From Pachyseris speciosa (lineage: Eukaryota; Cnidaria; Anthozoa; Scleractinia; Pachyseridae): a stretch of DNA of 64,000 bases. A program made the translations under genes and the position numbers. Below the pieces are notes generated by a model that worked only from the letters and a program-made list of their open reading frames with translations, did no database searches and was not told the DNA's origin. Where the stretch lies: assembly GCA_016490735.1 (NCBI GenBank), contig JAEMWC010001615.1:58485-122484 (forward strand), in the 5' to 3' direction. Below, one piece after another: positions 27,570 to 39,204 of this stretch (positions are counted from its first letter, which is position 1; each line of letters starts with the position of its first letter).

Positions 27570-30500
27570 ATGATACTCGACGACGAAAAAGAAGAACCGT
27601 CGGTAGTTTATGATCCGGCGCCGCGCGAGACGCGCGCAGCCCGGGTAATTAAGTTTAATTTAGGGTTTCAGTGCAATCGAGATTAAAACTGTTGTGCCGT
27701 GATATTATATTTAATACAGTTAATTAAAAAATATCATTACAATAAACAAATTATTGTTTAATTGAGGCTATGAAATTGGTCAACATTAACAATAGTCGTC
27801 TCCTTGACGCGTGGGAACAAAGAAAAATACTCCAAATCAAATGAAGAATGATCCTCGCAGTTGTGAACGCAATTTATGCAATTGCGGAAAGAAGCCTGAA
27901 AAAAATTCAGGACTTCAACGGGGTTTGAACCCGTGACCTCGCGATAACCGGTGCGATGCTCTAACCAACTGTTGGTTAGAGCATCGGACCGGTAATCGCA
28001 GGCTTCTTTCCGCAATTGCATAAATTGCGTTCACAACTGCGAGGATCATTCTTCATTTGATTTCATTTCCGCAGTTCATGTATGATTCATTTCATATATC
28101 ATTCACAAAAAATACTCCGTAAGATTTTTTTCATCATCCACTTTAGGGGACAATATAAATGAGAAGTGGATTAATTTTTTTATTGGTCTACAGTCAAGCT
28201 TATTCACACGGAACACATGATAAATGCCTAGAGTTAGTATAGAAAACTTTACAAGTACTTTTTTTTAGATGCATCCCTTTTGGTTAGCCGTAAACCTTTC
28301 TTTTCCCATGTCTTCCCCGGCCTTGTACTGCTATTTTTGTGTGAATTACCTTAGTTTTTCTAAACACATCAAATGCAGGTACTGGAAGCTCTTGGAATAA
28401 AGACAGCTGCTAATGGTACGTAAGTTAGAAAAGACTATTTGAAAAAATTTTGAGGCCAAGACCAGTGGGCAAAAAAATTCAAATCTAGGGAGAATCAGAG
28501 GTTGGATTATGCTTGGGCGGCAAAAATCACACGAACCAGTGTAATTGAGAGCGAACCACAAACGATACCTGGGACTGAGCGAGCTGATCATTTTACAGCA
28601 CTGAAGCTTGAGGACTGAACAAGGCGAAATTTCTTCTGAAAAAAGACCCAACGCTATCAAAACTCGTTTAATCGCCATTTGTTGGCATGAAAAACTATTT
28701 TGACTCACTCCAGCACTAACCTGCGACTATGCGCGCTTTTTTGCTGCATGCGAGAGACGGCGCAAAAACAACACTGATCTCATTCATATGCATGATCTGC
28801 AACTGAACAGCGCAATGCATCAATTAGAGAACTATGCGTAGAATGAAAGAGGAGGTGAAATTACACAAATTGGTTTGTGTGCTTAGTGACGAATCGCTAA
28901 ATAATAATAGAATTTTCATATTTACAATAGACAAGAAGTACAACTCTTAAATTGTGCATCTTAGTATATTGCCTAAAAGGGTTTAAAAGCTTTCAATTTG
29001 TCTCTTTAGCATTTTTAACTTCTTGGATAAGAGAATAGATTTTTTAAATCTAGCATAATAATTAATTTCTTTGTCGCCGAGACTGTTTTCGGGTCTATTC
29101 TTGGTGTCCAATTGTGGGGAAAACAAACAGAAGCAGCCAATATTGGCTTTTATTGCAGCATGTTTTCCGGTGTCACACTGAAAGGCGAAAGCAAACGGAA
29201 AATTTGCCGCAATAACAGAAAATTACCAAAAGCTTATTTCAAGGGTAAGTGTGCAATTAACCGGAAATGACCATTAAAACAAATCGTTTCCGTGTTTATA
29301 TTTATTTTTTCCAATAGGAAATGTCGGATACAGTCAAGATAGGAGAAACAGTGCACCATTAACGGTATGTTTGTCAGTCCGATGAGTGAGTGAAAACCAT
29401 TACTGAGTAAATGATTATTGGACGAGAATCACTCGCCTTCGGCTGAGATAACACGAACTAAAAGCCATGACAGTTTACTCGCTATCTTGCGAAAACTGAC
29501 TCTAATAATCTCCAGGGTACAACGTATATAGCTGATAAACTTAATTCTTAATATGCAGCCGAAAAGAAATTTTAAGTTGGCGTTTTTAACTCTAAAGAAT
29601 GAAACTGTGGGTTGTGTGTGGCTTATATAGTAATTATAAACAGTGAGGTAACCGGTTTCCAGTTTTCACTGTTTTAATTGTTTAGGTGTCATACCGCGAG
29701 AAAAGATGGCAACAGATGGCGATCCAAGGAAACCTTCCAGGAATCGTTGCACTGCTGGAGCAAGATCCTACCCTTGTATCAACACAGGTGCCAACGATAT
29801 AATGATACTTACCGTGTTCGCAAGAAGAAAATAGATACAATAACAACAGTTATATAATTGACTCCCTCTTTTCGCGGTGGAACATCTTTCTTTATACTGT
29901 ATCTCGATTTTTCAAATTGACGCCGGGTGCTGCCCGTTGTATTCAGATGGTTTAGCAGGTCACAGTGTTTAGCGAGTGAAAAACTCTTCTTTACTCGTCG
30001 ATCAAAAGCTATCTCGGTTCTACGGTTGGACTTTCTAGTCTTCTCAGATAAGGACGAAAAACCGTAGGTCCCGTCTCACATCTCTCTCTCTCTCTCTCTC
30101 TCTCTCTGATCTGTTCTTGTGGGACGTTAAAGAACCCACACCACTGTTCGAAAAGAGAAGGGGACGTAGACCCCGGTGGTCAACCTTCATGGGTTGTGGG
30201 AATGGGTGGGTTGGGGGTGGGGGACACCTTGCATGGGACCTAGGAGTCCCGTTCGTGCCTACCCCTACTGGGTAGTCCTGTACCCAGTAAAAGCTACAGA
30301 AAACATCTCCAAAGGCCACAATATAAACAATAGGCACCCAAAGGGCATATGTGTGGGTTACACTGTCCATAATGCATTGCAAACTATCATGCAACTCATT
30401 AAAAAGTTGGAGCTAGTTGTGTGCTGTACGACATCTTGTTAAATGTAATTTTAATTGACATTCTTTTAGCATCCTGCATGGTTGTAAGACTACGAGAATA

Positions 30501-33500
30501 AAATATAAGTAAGTAAAATGTGAAGCTTGTTGGATGTGGCTTGGAGTGACAAGAATACCTCATAAATTAATGTGTCTAGGTAAGCTGAAAGCCACTCATT
30601 GGACACAAAGGTCACGTGGTAGCGGGCATTACCCCTTAACTTTGAGCCTGAGCATTAGCAGCGGTGATGGGATACCACAGGTATCCCTGGGATACCACAG
30701 GTATCCCCCTGTGCCCTCTTTCCTTCTCTCCCTCTTTCGCGAGATTTTAAGGCTGATTGTGTAGTTGATAAAACCAATAAGGAAAGTTATAGTTATCATC
30801 TCCGTGTACACTAAATTTGATCTGTTTTATCTTTCTTGCTCTCTGTGAACCGGCCATGCTGAAGGATTTTGTCATGGTACGTACTACTGCGGTTGCTATG
30901 TCCTTCTATGACTATGATTCGTGGTTCGTACTTTGTTTTTGAATTGTTGGTGATTTATTTGTTGCTGATCTTAAATGTTTTTGTTTTTCATAATTCGATT
31001 GTCGGTATCACAATAAATAAAGGGGGTAAGCATTATTTATCTTTTTTTTCTGATTTGCCTTGTTATCGTGTTGCTGCTAATACTGCTTTCCTTGCTGCGA
31101 GAGGTTTCTTGGTCGCCATCTCCCGACACGCTGGCACATCGCGTGACAAAACGTGGCATGACGTAGGGTGACATGACATGACACGACATAACATGACATG
31201 AGGTGACTTGACAGTAGTGACATGTCATAACATGACATGACGTAGGGTGACATGACATGACACGACATAACATGGCATGAGGTGACTTGACAGTAATGAC
31301 ATGTCATAACATGACATGACACGGCGTTATAATGCTCTAGTATACGATGTACGATGTATCTTGTTGTCTGAATAACGTCTATTATTCCCTTCTTTTTCTT
31401 TGGGTGAATTTACAAATATGGCTGCAATGAATCCCATGGTTCTGGACTATTCAGTTTGTAAGTATACGTTTAGTTAATCGTGCAGATCAGAAAAAGTTAA
31501 TAGAGCACTTTGCATCTAATGAGACTGGTATTACAGTATGAAGTGAAAGAAAGAACAAGGAATGACTGAATGAACGAACTAACGAATTAACGAAAGGCAT
31601 ATTTGATGGTTTTACAAATTCTTTACATTAGAACAACCCACATAATCTTCATTAAAGTCATCCGGAATTTCGAAGGCCACAGGTTTGTCAGTTGAACTAC
31701 TGTCAAGTGTCATCCTCGTTAAGCAAAGTCGTTTTTTTTTTATTTGTTTCAGACTGCATTGCACTGGGCAGCTAAAAAAGGAAGAAAAGATCTTGCTGAA
31801 ATGCTGACAAATACAGGGATGGATGTGAATATAACATCGGTGAGATTTCAACTCGTAATAAAATAATGTTATTATTCAACTTGTCTCTTGATTGGGTTTT
31901 CTTTTTAAATTTTCTCCTCCTACCTATTAACTGTCAGTGGCTGACAAATTTTTGTTTTTTCATCTATTTTCTTCATCGTTTGCCACCGTTACGGATAAAA
32001 CAGAAGGTACGATTTGAATATCACATTCTTCTTTTCTTTTTTTAGTAATGCAGGTATATTGCCTTTTCCACTCATGAGTAAATTTTCACGTCACGTGAAG
32101 TTTGTTTTCTAAATATCAACTATTTCTGCCTTTTATTTCCGGTTGATGATGATCTCCGGTCAAACCTTAACTTCAACAACTAAGGGGGTACGTAACACAT
32201 TTGTCAATAGACTGCAATATTTTATGCGTATGAAGGTAACAAATCGATGACATTTATTTTCAGGGATATACGGCTCTTCATCTCGCTGTGATTCAAGGAC
32301 ACGAGAACGTGGTGGCTGCTCTCCTTGATTGTGGTAGGGAGACAGCTGATAACTTTCGTAGATACATGTCTCTTGTTTAGAGTCGCGTTGTACTCAGTCT
32401 TACTGAAGCTTAGCAGTCAATTGATAAATTACTGATGCTGATATTCACCTTGCCATTGTCGGTCAAATAGAAATGGCGATTGCGACTCGTCTACAAGAAA
32501 AGTGGTCGTCTCCCGTAGACTGATGGCGATTTTATTCAGGCCCCGTCCACACTAATACGTTTTCGTTTGAAAACGCATACTTTTTTTACCCGTTTTCGCC
32601 TTCCGTCCACACTAAAACGATAAAAAACGGAGGTTTTCGAAAACGCTCTCCAGAGTGGAGGTTTTTGAAAACAGAGTAGCGTGGAAGGGCAAAAACGGAG
32701 GTTTTCGAAAACGCATCCATGTCCACACTTACGCGTTTCTTATGAAAACGTATACTTTTTTATCCGTTTTCGCCTTCCGTCCACACTAAAACGATCGAAA
32801 ACGGAGATATATGTTTTCGAAAACGGAGGTTTTCGAAAACGCTCTCAAGAGTGGAGGTTTTTGAAAACGGAGTAGTGTGGACGGAAAACGGAGGTTTTCG
32901 AAAACGCATTAGTGTGGATGGGCCTCAGTTCAAGCGAGTCGTTAGAAACTCGACATGAAGCCTTAGCAATGCCAAGGATTGTTTCAAACTATCTCTTCTT
33001 TCAGATGCTGATGTTGATATCCGGGATTACAGTGGACGCAAACCGAAGCATTACATAAAGGACAGAACATCACTATGGATACAAAGTAAGATAGTACGCA
33101 TGATGGATATTCCAACAGTGCTTAAATATTTCATAGTAGAATGAAACAAAGATACGTATCTTTTAAGGATGAAAAGACTCTTACTAGTGACTTGTTCGAG
33201 CTCAACGCAATATAAATGAGCCGAGACTCAGCACGTTACCATAGTTACTGTTGCTATCTCCATATTTTCTTTAGAGAAACTTGGAAGGAAACTGGTGCCT
33301 TCAGGTTAGTTCACTTTGTCGACGTCTCTCTGAAAATTGAATTTTGTTGTTGTTGTGTCTGAGCTGATGAACATGGTGTTTTATTTTTATATGATGATAG
33401 TGTTTTATTTTATTATATGATAATTTTAATTTGGCATCTGTAAAGCGTTTTTGGACCACTGGGAAAAGACGCTATATAAATGTATTTTATCATCATCATC

Positions 33501-36497
33501 ATCATCATCATCATTATTATTAACTCCTGAAATGCTGTTCGTTGTACTGAAAAGTCTAGAAAAAATCTTTTATTATAAGTAGCTTTGGCTATCGTCTTCT
33601 TCAGAGTCTCTTTACTTTCTTTAATTTTCCTTTCCTTACAGTTTTAGTGTCGTCCGAGGAGACCTTGAACAAAGGTTTTGGAAACATAGGTGCCATTTTC
33701 TTGGAGACGAAATCACAGAGCAGTTCTCTTGGATCAGGCCTCGATAAACTTGACCAGGCACCGAATGCATTGCATGCACCAAGACAAAAAGCAGCGCGAT
33801 CGGTAAGCTAAGTTAGCCCATGAATACAACTTCTATCGCTTCCTGCTGTCTCAAACAAGGATAGAATACTTTTTTCGTGGGCTAATAAAAACTGGGATGT
33901 CTTTAGTTTTAGTAAAACCAGCTAAAAATTAGATTTTAAAACGATGCTATCTCTTGCTTTGGTTTTATGTCAGAATGATGGGGGTTCTCAGTCCAACGAA
34001 TCATCGGTCAGGAGAGCTAAGAATTCTTGCTCAACCCAGCACGACCGAAGGGCTTGTGAACGAGAGTTGAAGCTTCTGACAGGCGTGCGCTACTCGGTCG
34101 CTATTGGTGCTTTTCTTGTGTCCGCTCTGCGATCAGTTTTCTACTGTCGCTCACTCGGGTTCGGAGTGAGCGTGCGCGGGCTCATTTCCTGAAGCAGCGG
34201 CTGGTGATCGGGCCTTCGATTTTCAAGAGGGACATTTTTGCAGCTTAATTTCTCAACTCGTTCTCAACACTTCCATTTGGAAATCAAATAGCGGTTATCT
34301 TTTATTTCAGTCATCTTTCATGAAGATTTGCAGGGACGTTACTGGTAAATTTACGAGCAAGAAGTCTCCAAAACTAGACATCCCCGAAAATACAGGGTAA
34401 GTATTTGTAATTGGTGAGTTGCAGTTCAATTTCTTGGGGGAAACAATGAGGACACTAAGAGCAAAAGCGGGTCATACAGAAGTGAGCATTAAACAAAGAT
34501 TATCTTGAAATCCTGTTCTGTATGATCTCTGATCTTAGATAGATAGATAGATAGCTTTAATTCAAATCACATGGCAGCCCTCTAAGACTGAATTGTATGA
34601 ATTTACAAATACATTTGATACAAGATTTAAAATATGAAAAAGTACTGATTTTGGACAAAATTGTACTTTAGAATTCTACTTTATAAAGTCATACTTAAAA
34701 TGAGATTATACTTTGTACAAAAACAAAAACTACTAATGCTTGCACATAGATGGCAGAAATGTGCTGGAAAAACGCTTGGTCTGCATGACTGGATTTGCAA
34801 AGTGGCGTTGTCTCCTGAGGTTATAATGACAATAGTTCTTGGGAGGGAGAAAACGATGCAACTTATGATCTGGATTAGATACAATAGAATCAAACAATTT
34901 TTTACATTGATCTATGCGCCTGTCCTCTAAAGGTGCTATATTGAACATTGACATGCTGTCATTGTAGGAAAGGCCTGGCGAAATGATTGATAGTGCACGT
35001 TTTTGAATGCGTTCAATATCTTTACTTAAATAGTCAGGCAATGCGTGATGATACAGGGGGCACAATATTCTAGGACAGGCCTTATACAAGTGAGATAGAA
35101 GCAAATAATATCGTGTGCTGGAACATTTGCACGCTTAAGTAATATAAGAAAGTAAATTCTCTTGTTGGCCTTTTGGATTATATCCAAGACGTGACAATTC
35201 CATTGGAGTGTGTTGGTTATAATAACTCCTAGCAATTTAACACTATCTACGCGTTCGAGTTCTTGAGAGTTCACAGTAACTGCGTCAAAATGATGTTTAA
35301 CCTTCTTAAAGTCAATAACGAGTTCCTTGCACTTATCCGCATTCAGCTGGAGCTTGTTGGTTGTAGACCACTGCTCAACAGCGTTAACAGCTACCTGCAT
35401 CCCACTTTGACCTCCACTTGGAACCACCTCAGCGAGCGTGGTGTCATCCACGTATTTCCATACGTTATACCCAGAAGAGTGGAGATCGTTGATCATCAAA
35501 ATGAAAAGCCAAGGGCCAAGTTTTGTGCCCTGGGGCACGCCTGATGGAACGGTGCCCCATTCGGAGAAGCAATCGCTAGTTAACTTCACTCGCTGGCGCC
35601 TATCCATGAGGAAGTCGCAAACCCAACGGGCAATTCCGCGAGGAATGCGCAAACCCAGAATTTTGGTAGCTAGAATACCATGATCCACCAGGTCGAAAGC
35701 CTTTCTGTAATCCAAGCACACCACGCACACCGCTGAGCTAGTACCATCCGTTGCTTGCGCCCACGTATGTATCATTGAAATGAGGGCATGTAGGGTTGAG
35801 GAATTTGGGATAGCTCCAAATTGGTTAGGATCAATCGACTCCAAGACTGCAGGACCAATATATTTACTAACCACAAAGTCCTCTGCTAACTTGGACAGAG
35901 CCGGTGTTAGGGAGATAGGTCGAATATGCTTGGCGATGGTGATAGTGTGATGTGTTCTTTTCAGCTGCAGCTATCAAAGAACAGGCCGCGCCAGATCCGC
36001 TCCTGATATCAACAACATAACATCCTGGAGCCCACGAGTTGTTCACGTGATGCCTTAAAAAAGTAAACTGAAAGAAAGTGAAAACAATCTTACGAGGCTT
36101 CGATATACAGCTGATGGCGCCGAAAAGTTGCACATGTACACTTATCTATTCTGACGCTTGAAAGACACTATTCGTATGTTTTTGAACTACCATGAAGTCC
36201 GTAGTAGGGAGATACATACATATTGCTTACATCACTACCATTAGCTGTTCTCCAAAGAATTTTTCAACAACAAATTACTAGTTATAATTTATGGGAATGA
36301 CATTAAAAATCATGATTTATTACACTACTATTTACTGATCGAGAGGACACCAGAGATGTCGTTTACTTCACTTGTCGAAATTCATATTTGACAGATATTT
36401 TTCTAAAATTATTTCGTTCCGCTGCAGACATGGAAGTATCAGAATTCCAAGATCTCCATCAGCTGCGCGAGTCAGGTTGTGCGGCCCACCAATATGA
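27570..36497 (+). CDS. SOWAH (sosondowah)-type ankyrin-repeat protein, short form
   Basis: Exons: 27570-27644 (candidate first, less certain), 28379-28415, 29318-29364, 29686-29787, 31753-31839, 32264-32333, 33005-33085, 33275-33304, 33642-33802, 33974-34006, 34311-34396, 36428-36497. All phases agree and give 292 codons plus TGA at 36495-36497. Two ankyrin repeats are visible: 'TALHWAAKKGRKDLAEML' and 'GYTALHLAVIQGHENVVAAL', followed by 'DADVDIRDYSGRKPKHYI'. The lead-in 'KRWQQMAIQGNLPGIVALL' and the 'VDIRDYSGR' end are the signature of the SOWAH family, whose molecular role is poorly defined. The serine-rich tail ends 'PRSPSAARVRLCGPPI'. No N-terminal SOWAH winged-helix-like domain was found, so a longer isoform could start upstream. 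Its last intron holds an antisense LINE. Confidence 0.8.
27834..28063. repeat. Perfect 65-bp inverted repeat with tRNA-like core
   Basis: The left arm 27834-27898 and right arm 27999-28063 are exact reverse complements (ends AAATCAAATGAAGAATGATC). Between them, on the minus strand, lies a tRNA-like sequence with A-box GGTTAGAGCATCG and B-box GGGTTCAAACCCC, and a second nested hairpin GATGCTCTAACCAAC/GTTGGTTAGAGCATC. The downstream flank continues with ATGATTCATTTCATATATC, shared with the repeat at 18430-18572. Sits in the first SOWAH intron. Confidence 0.85.
29895..30515 (+). repeat. Probable 3' portion of an interspersed repeat with (CT)n
   Basis: In a SOWAH intron. It includes a (CT)n run at 30081-30108, then GGGACGTTAAAGAACCCAC and C/G-rich text without a coding frame of interest, ending in ATAAGTAAGTAAA-type short tandem sequence. 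The tail and lack of host exon features suggest a retroelement 3' UTR. Family not recognised. Confidence 0.35.
31161..31318. repeat. Tandem repeat, 79-bp unit built from ACATG pentamers
   Basis: Two copies of a 79-bp unit start at 31161 and 31240 with ACGTAGGGTGACATGACATG. Each is internally made of GACAT/AACAT pentamers. Located in the intron before the first ankyrin exon of the SOWAH gene. The open frames through it are repeat artefacts. Confidence 0.8.
32538..32925. mobile_element. MITE with TIRs and internal GAAAACG/CGTTTTC arrays
   Basis: The left end AGGCCCCGTCCACACTAAT is matched by the reverse complement of the right end (ATTAGTGTGGATGGGCCT). The interior repeats AAAACGGAGGTTTTCGAAAA and CGTCCACACTAAAACGAT several times in both orientations. 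No transposase. A target-site duplication was not clear. Located between two SOWAH exons. Confidence 0.75.
33420..33525 (+). repeat. SINE/LINE tail with (ATC)n microsatellite
   Basis: GTAAAGCGTTTTTGGACCAC and GACGCTATATAAATGTATTT, then ATC repeats. The 'GCGC/GCTATATAA' end resembles the tail of the SINE at 38247-38525. Short fragment in a SOWAH intron. Confidence 0.5.
34538..35955 (-). pseudogene. LINE reverse transcriptase, 5'-truncated and frameshifted, (CTAT)n tail
   Basis: On the minus strand from about 35955: 'KHIRPISLTPALSKLAEDF', 'CLDYRKAFDLVDH', 'SGVPQGTKLGPWLF', 'KYVDDTTLAE' (catalytic YxDD) and 'KLLGVIITNTLQWN'. The frame shifts near 35050-35100 and continues with 'ALPDYLSKDIERIQKRAL' to about 34733. 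The 3' UTR ends in CTAT repeats at 34538-34556. The endonuclease and start of the ORF are missing. Inserted antisense in the last SOWAH intron (34397-36427). Confidence 0.85.
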
Positions 36498-36561
36498 TAC
36501 AAAGATTGATCTACTTTATTTACAAGTTTATGGACCAATAATACGCTTGCACATCGTGATT

Positions 36562-36582
36562 GGAGGGGAGGGGAGGGGAGGG
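36562..36582 (+). repeat. G-rich tandem (GGGGA)n, possible G-quadruplex
   Basis: Five G tracts separated by single A residues, about 65 bp after the SOWAH stop codon and so probably within its 3' UTR. The pattern meets the usual G-quadruplex rule. Functional relevance is inference. Confidence 0.5.
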
Positions 36583-38246
36583 GAGGGTGTACCAAAGACG
36601 ACGACTGACAGTTTGTTGGAGCGCTGTCGTTACAATCATGGGTAGACGTTTTTTGAGGGAGTTAATGACGTAAACAACAAGACGGGTTGGTCCATTTCAC
36701 TCCGACAAACAACAACCAGACTTGTTTTTTTTATTGCAAAGATTTTGCCTACAAAAACATCCAAACTGTACAAATGATGAAATAAATATTACTGGCTACG
36801 TTCTAATTTCAACACCTACACTGTAGATCATTACCTGACAACACATCAGTAATTAAATATTACTTTTAATTATCACGATCCAAATGAAAGCAAAAATTCC
36901 TGACTACACGTCCAGCGATCAATCCTTTTATAAAAATATATATCTCGAATGTACCTTTAGTCAGTGATTCGTTCTTTAGTGCCTTAAATATATTACTACG
37001 TGAACAACCACAAACATCTAGTATGAACACTAACTACACGCCACAACACTATCTTTACTAGTAGAGAAAATAAACTGCGGTCTACTTGAGTCTTTGGAAT
37101 AAGCTCAAATCATTCAGATATTAAAGCCGCCGAACCTCCGTCACAGTGCGAAACACGAGAGATGTGAACCCGCGTGATCTCGTGAGATCCACCCTCCAAT
37201 CAGATCTCAAGAACAACTGACAAGAAACCAACTGAATGCAAACCGTGAAAGTTGAAGCTCCTTTCTCGACGGGCTTCTTTTGATCGAATCAGTTTGCGAT
37301 AGAAATAATTATGAGAAATTCTGTGAGGAAATATTCATTTTTTAAATGATTCATGAAGAGAGGACAAGGGACCACCACCGTGAAGGAGGATTGGATATTT
37401 GATCGTAAGTATCATAAAATTTAGTGAACGTTTACCTTGAATTTCTCCAAGAATTATCAACGGTTTCCGTTTGAGAAACAATATCGAACACCCGAAAGAG
37501 TGTTTCGTCAGATATCGAACACCTCGAAACCGGGTACCCAAAACTTAGGTACGCCTCATTATTTCAATCCAAACCTCAGTATCTGGATAACTGATAAAAC
37601 ACTCTTCTTCGTGTTTGATGTATTACTTTCAGGCGGGGTTTAATGTTCAGATTGTTTAAATATCACAGGACTTGCCAGCAAGACCAAAACTAACTTTGAG
37701 TAACCTAACCCAGTGCCAATTTCTTGGTTACAAAAGGGCAGTTTAAGAGAATGAAAACTGACACAATAACAGCCCCAAAACGAACATCATCTGCGATAAA
37801 TAGACCAAAACCATTACACCGCTCCCTTTTCTATCAGCTGACAATTGGTTTGGGGTTCACCGCTCTCGACTTCTCCGGCAGTTCATAGAAAAATAAGGTC
37901 TAAAGAGTTCCAAGGATCTACTAACAAGGTTATCTACAATCAACTGACTACGAAGAGTGCTACGTTAGGGCCCACGTGCTGTGGTGTCAGCAGTTCATCA
38001 CATGATTGTACAGGCGCGACTTCCTTGAGCGACTTTCGGGTCCATTTTGATTTGACCTCCATTTGCAGTGGTCCCGTTTTGATCCTTTAAATACTGAAAT
38101 TAAGAACCAAAATGTAAACAAAAACTTTCCATGTCATAAATAATTACATATGTAATTACCTTACGAGTATACACGAAGCGCGATCACCCAAATACTATTA
38201 AAACGATAACCGAATTACTTGCAAGATATATGGAATCATAAAATAG

Positions 38247-38391
38247 CTAATAATAATAATAATAATAATAATAATTTAGAACTTATATAGCGCATTTTCC
38301 ATGTGTATATGATCAAACGCGCTTTACAAGCAGATGAAACTGGAATTTGGAAATGTTGGTTTTTGTGGAGAGGGGAAAACCGGAGAACCCG

Positions 38392-38433
<42 letters not shown>

Positions 38434-38525
38434 ACAACCCATATATGACACCGAGTCCGAGAATCGAACCCGGGTCACATTGGTGGAAGGCGACAGCTGT
38501 CACCACTGCGCCATCCCTGCTCCCC
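38247..38525 (-). repeat. tRNA-derived SINE with (ATT)n tail
   Basis: Minus strand: head GGGGAGCAGGGATGGCGCAG, an A-box-like region, B box GGGTTCGATTCTC, body TCTCCGGGTTCTCCGG, then GCGCTATATAAGTTC and an ATT microsatellite tail (38250-38275). This is the most complete example of the family at its 3' end. Confidence 0.8.
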
Positions 38526-39204
38526 GCTATAACACGATTCACAGTTTAGAGCAGTGATCTTCTCTCCGATCTCTAAATTTCCGTAAGCCTATAATCAGAA
38601 GTGGCAAAGATACTGCAGAAGGCAGACTAGGTGTGACAAACAGCCAACTCAACTTGTAAAACAAATTCTGTTGTGACGTAACAGTCTTCGACGGATGAAG
38701 GAGTAGTAACATCAACCAGGGTTATGTTCCTCTCGAGAAGGAAACATGCAATCAAAAGGGTGTTCTACAAATTTGCTTTTAAGCGGTTTAAAAGATTCCC
38801 GTAACCCGCCGAACATCGAATGACAAAAAATTCTTGGTGTACTTTCATCTGTCCCAAAATTTCTGTTAATTTTTGGCGAAAACACTGAGTTTCCACAAAT
38901 CTACAATAAAAATTTTGTTAATCTAGGATGCATACCAACATTTTTTGTTATGAATTTTAATCATAGCGGCGTGTTACACCCCTTAAACCGGTTTGCAAAG
39001 TTCCTAGCACTCTATATTCCGTTTTGGTCAATCCGTTTTGGGACACGTGGTCAAAGCCAAAACCTGGCCACTCGTTTCCCATATTTTACTAAAACGAACT
39101 GTAAGTCACCTGTTGACCGTGAGGGCCTGGAAAATATCGCACAGGGAAAAGGTGAGGGGAGGTTAGAGGGGAGGTAGGTGTTACAGGTGACTAACTCTCC
39201 TTAC

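Larger units (their letters stand above)
36498..39204. other. Convergent intergenic stretch
   Basis: Lies between the SOWAH stop codon (36497) and the last recognised kinesin exon (39205), whose 3' ends face each other. It contains a G-rich run (36562-36582), a SINE (38247-38525) and AT-rich sequence. No further exon of either gene was recognised, though a short terminal kinesin exon could be missed. Confidence 0.5.

Noticed and set aside
31037..31322. Overlapping cysteine/histidine-rich frames (CHVMSCH pattern)
   Set aside because: They are translations of the 79-bp ACATG tandem repeat and exist in more than one frame.
33974..34192. Extension of the SOWAH exon to a stop at 34192
   Set aside because: A donor TCG|GTCAGG at 34006/34007 joins in phase to the exon at 34311, giving a coherent serine/lysine-rich tail; the read-through sequence shows no family feature. 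It could still be a minor isoform.
36388..36645. Plus-strand frame starting MTDIFLKLF
   Set aside because: Out of frame with the SOWAH final exon, which is better supported by phase continuity and ends at 36497.
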